A stretch of 16,805 nt of DNA, from assembly GCA_946633495.1 (NCBI GenBank), contig CAMPAX010000026.1, forward strand, positions 1 through 16,805, in the 5' to 3' direction. Every line of letters starts with the position of its first letter. The first letter of the stretch is position 1. This DNA comes from an uncultured Lachnospiraceae bacterium. GTDB taxonomy: Bacteria > Bacillota > Clostridia > Lachnospirales > Lachnospiraceae. The position numbers and the translations under genes were made by a program. This document shows, one piece after another, positions 15,121-16,805 of the stretch. The notes under the pieces are model-generated. The model was not told the DNA's origin. It ran no database searches and saw nothing but the letters and a program-made list of their open reading frames with translations.

Positions 15121-15126
15121 CCTCCC
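15121..15126 (-). promoter_or_regulatory. Ribosome binding site that fixes the holB start
   Basis: GGGAGG on the minus strand lies 8 bases before ATG 15112. The next in-frame ATG upstream (15181) lies inside repeat copy 1 and has no ribosome site at normal distance. Confidence 0.8.
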
Positions 15127-15136
15127 TTCTATATCC

Positions 15137-15213
15137 TGCCCCCTCGCTTCGCTCGGCGGCCCGTCGGTCGGTGCGATTCATATGTCATGACTTCGTCATG
15201 ACCGCACCTCCCT
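15137..15213 (-). repeat. Dispersed palindromic repeat, copy 1 (next to holB)
   Basis: A 77-bp copy that differs from copy 2 at only two bases (near 15161 and 15163). Read on the minus strand it starts GGGAGGTGCGGTCATGAC. Hairpin 1: GGTGCG pairs with CGCACC, and inside TCATGAC pairs with GTCATGA around GAA. Hairpin 2: GCCGCC pairs with GGGGGC (one mismatch) around GA-GC-GAA-GC-GA, where the two GA steps could form sheared pairs. GGGAGG forms a ribosome site followed by ATG 15199 (MTKS then stop). A second ATG at 15181 is open in frame into holB. Confidence 0.85.
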
Positions 15214-15224
15214 GTCATATGTAT

Positions 15225-15301
15225 TGCCCCCTCGCTTCGCTCGGCGGCTCATCGGTCGGTGCGATTCATATGTCATGACTTCGTCATGACCGCACCTCCC
15301 T
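15225..15301 (-). repeat. Dispersed palindromic repeat, copy 2 (next to tmk)
   Basis: Same 77-bp element as copy 1, 88 bp away in direct orientation, joined by an 11-base spacer (GTCATATGTAT). It begins 3 bases after the tmk stop codon. The first mini-ORF (ATG 15287, MTKS then stop) is the same. The second (ATG 15269, MNRTDR) ends in TGA because of one of the two base differences, where copy 1 stays open. Confidence 0.85.
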
Positions 15302-15304
15302 AAA

Positions 15305-15925
15305 TTACTGCTTCTCCAACCCAAGCCTTCCGATTATCATATCACAGATCGTATCGATTGGTAAAGTAGCATCTATCGTGCAGATACGTTCCGGATCACG
15401 GGCAGCCAGCGTGCGGTATCCCTCCGCCACCTTCCTGTGAAAAACCAGGGATTCCTGCTCCATCCGGTCCAGTTCTGCCTGATTTTTCTTACGGGCGATC
15501 CCCACCTCCGCAGGAAGATCCAGCAGAAATGTCACATCCGGCATGTATTTCCCGATGGCAGGAGCATTTACGGCGTACACCGTCTCCACCCCGAGTCCCC
15601 GTGCGATCCCCTGATACACCACCGAAGAATCCACAAACCGGTCACTGATCACGGCCTTTCCGGCTTCCACCGCCGGACCGATCACCTCTCCCACCAGCTG
15701 TGCACGGGCCGCGGCATATAGAAGAAGCTCCGTGGAAGGTTTCATTTCCTTATGCGCAGGATCTAAAAGAAGCTCCCGAACCGCTTCGCTGATCACGGTG
15801 CCGCCCGGCTCCCGCGTCAGCAGGACATCATAGCCCTTCTCCGTAAGATATGCTTTCAGACGCTCGATCTGCGTTGTCTTCCCGGCGCCATCCGGGCCTT
15901 CCATGGTGATAAAGATCCCTCTCAT
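15305..15925 (-). CDS. tmk: Thymidylate kinase
   Basis: 206 residues, the normal length. The enzyme phosphorylates dTMP to dTDP with ATP in the cytoplasm, an essential step for DNA synthesis. The P-loop EGPDGAGKTT is at 9-18, REPGGT at 38-43, the DRF...SSVVYQG motif (DRFVDSS) at 95-101, and the helix after it carries ARGLG. ATG 15925 follows CGGAG. It is the first housekeeping gene of the tmk-holB-ricT-trmN6-rsmI string. The downstream gap to holB is filled by two repeats; the upstream GntR gene lies 58 bases away with two small hairpins and no U-run in the gap, so it may be co-transcribed. Confidence 0.97.
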   Translation of the reverse strand: MRGIFITMEGPDGAGKTTQIERLKAYLTEKGYDVLLTREPGGTVISEAVRELLLDPAHKEMKPSTELLLYAAARAQLVGEVIGPAVEAGKAVISDRFVDSSVVYQGIARGLGVETVYAVNAPAIGKYMPDVTFLLDLPAEVGIARKKNQAELDRMEQESLVFHRKVAEGYRTLAARDPERICTIDATLPIDTICDMIIGRLGLEKQ

Positions 15926-15939
15926 ATTTTCTCCGTTCC

Positions 15940-15985
15940 GTGCCCTTCGGCACCCAGGTCCTCCTTGATCCGGCCGTGCCGGGTC
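15940..15985 (-). other. Two small hairpins in the GntR-tmk gap
   Basis: GTGCC/GGCAC (15940-15944 with 15949-15953, CTTC loop) and CCGGC/GCCGG (15970-15974 with 15978-15982, CGT loop) can each fold. The second overlaps the GntR stop codon. Neither is followed by a U-run, so they are not terminators. They may lower read-through or set the level of tmk translation. Confidence 0.35.
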
Positions 15986-16676
15986 AGTCCTCAGTCTCAG
16001 CTCCGATACCGGTCTCCAGCATAATGATCTGGATGACCCGCTGCTGCTGATCGTAGATATGTCCTCTCATGGCCTGCTGAGCCTTTACCACGTCCCCTTC
16101 CAAAATAGCTTCCATGATACGGGCATGCTCACGGGACAGCTTGTCATGGGAACTGAAATCCTTCACATATTCATAGCGGTAGCGGTAAACCTGCTCCCGG
16201 AGATTATGTGCCAGGTTGATCAGCCTGCGGTTCTTGGTGGCTTCGAAAATGACATCATGGAACCGTTCATCCTTCTCCACGATCTTCACCACATCCTTCT
16301 TCTCCAGGGCCGCATCAAATGCCGCCGCTGCCTTTCGGAGCTTCTCTTTCCCCTCTTCGTCAATCCGGAGACTCGCCAGCCGAACAGACAAATCCTCGAC
16401 GGCCATACGGACCTCCAGAGCCTCCTGCAGATCCTCCACAGTGATCCGGGCCACCTCCGCACCCTTCCGTGGAAGCATCACGACCAGGCCCTCCAGCTCC
16501 AGCATGCGGATAGCCTCCCGCACCGGAGTACGGCTGACCTCCAGACTCTTGGCCAGCTTTTCTTCCATCAGGCGTTCCCCGGGCTTCATCTCCCCACGGA
16601 TAATGGCATTTCGCAGGGTCTTGAATACTACTTCGCGCAGCGGAAGATATTCCGCAGGGTCAAATTCCAGTTTCAT
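15984..16676 (-). CDS. GntR-family transcriptional regulator (FadR/FCD subfamily)
   Basis: 230 residues from ATG 16676, preceded by AAAGGAGG. The N-terminal winged helix-turn-helix (~10-75) has the GntR signature: LREVVFKTLRNAIIRGEMKPG, then LAKSLEVSRTPVREAIRMLE and LVVMLPRKGAEV. The C-terminal all-helical FCD domain (~80-215) keeps the metal/ligand residues Asp136 and His140 (KDERFHDVI), His184 (REHARI) and His206 (RGHI). FCD regulators usually sense small organic acids or sugar derivatives and repress catabolic genes; no such genes are adjacent, so the ligand and targets are unknown. The frame is open to 16745, but those residues are encoded by a palindromic repeat and lack a ribosome site. 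Its place ahead of tmk is unusual and may reflect chance. Confidence 0.9.
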   Translation of the reverse strand: MKLEFDPAEYLPLREVVFKTLRNAIIRGEMKPGERLMEEKLAKSLEVSRTPVREAIRMLELEGLVVMLPRKGAEVARITVEDLQEALEVRMAVEDLSVRLASLRIDEEGKEKLRKAAAAFDAALEKKDVVKIVEKDERFHDVIFEATKNRRLINLAHNLREQVYRYRYEYVKDFSSHDKLSREHARIMEAILEGDVVKAQQAMRGHIYDQQQRVIQIIMLETGIGAETED

Positions 16677-16682
16677 ACGCAG

Positions 16683-16688
16683 CCTCCT
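16683..16688 (-). promoter_or_regulatory. Ribosome binding site that fixes the GntR start
   Basis: AGGAGG on the minus strand lies 6 bases before ATG 16676. The longer frame starting at 16745 is translated from repeat sequence. Confidence 0.8.
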
Positions 16689-16693
16689 TTGAA

Positions 16694-16723
16694 GATTCTT
16701 CGGCACTCCGCGCCTCAGAATGA
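16694..16723 (-). repeat. Short interrupted palindrome (GATTCTTC...AGAATGAC type)
   Basis: ATTCT (16695-16699) pairs with AGAAT (16717-16721), and GGC (16702-16704) with GCC (16712-16714), separated by a symmetric TC/TC mismatch. I have seen the arms GATTCTTCGGC and CTCAGAATGACA as part of small dispersed palindromes in Firmicutes genomes; that is recollection, not a search. It ends 5 bases before the GntR ribosome site. Confidence 0.5.
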
Positions 16724-16740
16724 CATGCGTGTTGCCATAT

Positions 16741-16805
16741 CTCATTCATTGCCCCGGCATGACTGTGTGTCATGCCTCATTCATCACTCCCGCATGACTG
16801 TGTGT
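16741..16805. repeat. Tandem 35-bp palindromic repeat running off the window end
   Basis: A 35-bp unit at 16741-16775 (CTCATTCATTGCCCCGGCATGAC...) is followed directly by a second, 30 bases long and cut by the window edge (16776-16805), with four changes in the middle. The first unit forms GGCATGAC-TGTGT-GTCATGCC, an exact 8-bp stem at 16756-16776. The array probably continues beyond 16805. Confidence 0.7.

Noticed and set aside
13847..15190. A 447-codon plus-strand frame across ricT and holB
   Set aside because: It runs over two genes with clear products on the other strand and shows no family features.
15137..15301. Two short direct repeats considered as a CRISPR array
   Set aside because: The unit is 77 bp with only an 11-base spacer, it is palindromic, and there are no cas genes nearby.
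15137..15301. Repeat pair considered as insertion-sequence ends
   Set aside because: The copies are direct, not inverted, have no transposase between them and no target-site duplication.
15870..15957. AAGGAGG followed by GTG in the GntR-tmk gap as the start of another small gene
   Set aside because: The frame is not that of tmk, it overlaps the tmk start, and the product has no recognisable features.

Overview
The window looks like a chromosomal piece of a moderate-GC, low-redundancy Clostridia genome, most likely a Lachnospiraceae-type Firmicute. The grounds are strong AGGAGG-type ribosome binding sites, a tmk-holB-ricT-trmN6-rsmI housekeeping string, a MecA adaptor, secreted proteins with choline-binding-like cell-wall repeats, and small GC-rich palindromic repeats around gene starts. 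No ribosomal RNA, tRNA, CRISPR array or intact insertion sequence was seen.

Left edge (1-565): the 3' end of an unknown plus-strand gene is followed by the first ~65 codons of a type I restriction subunit (HsdR). That gene runs head-on into the first ~55 codons of a minus-strand membrane protein. Both genes keep their 5' ends and lose their 3' ends at one point near 314-322, as expected from a deletion between convergent genes (or an assembly join).

Surface module (566-5569, minus): a secreted transglutaminase-like protein lies upstream of a 1258-residue secreted subtilisin-family protease. Both end in the same type of aromatic/glycine cell-wall repeat, so both are probably held non-covalently on the cell wall. 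The truncated membrane protein lies just downstream.

Metabolic and regulatory middle (5640-10914): a single plus-strand transketolase gene has an extended -10 promoter, a strong leader hairpin and a strong, probably bidirectional terminator. Then, on the minus strand, come a MecA-family adaptor with an unusually long Gly/Pro/Asp linker, a 56-residue 2[4Fe-4S] ferredoxin with a good sigma-A promoter, and a small HTH regulator with a cysteine cluster.

Right part (10914-16676, minus): GntR-family regulator, thymidylate kinase (tmk), DNA polymerase III delta' (holB), RicT/YaaT with a long basic tail, tRNA1(Val) adenine methyltransferase (trmN6) and 16S rRNA methyltransferase (rsmI) are read in that order, matching the conserved Firmicutes replication/RNA-modification string.

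The most unusual signal is a repeat family. Two 77-bp copies, 88 bp apart, fill the tmk-holB gap, and a degenerate copy sits upstream of the transglutaminase gene. All three have the same orientation relative to the gene that follows and run into its ribosome binding site. The intact copies contain two hairpins, a Shine-Dalgarno sequence partly inside a stem, and mini-ORFs. Different palindromic repeats precede the GntR gene and run off the window end. These repeats create false N-terminal extensions if the longest ORF is taken for holB and the GntR gene.
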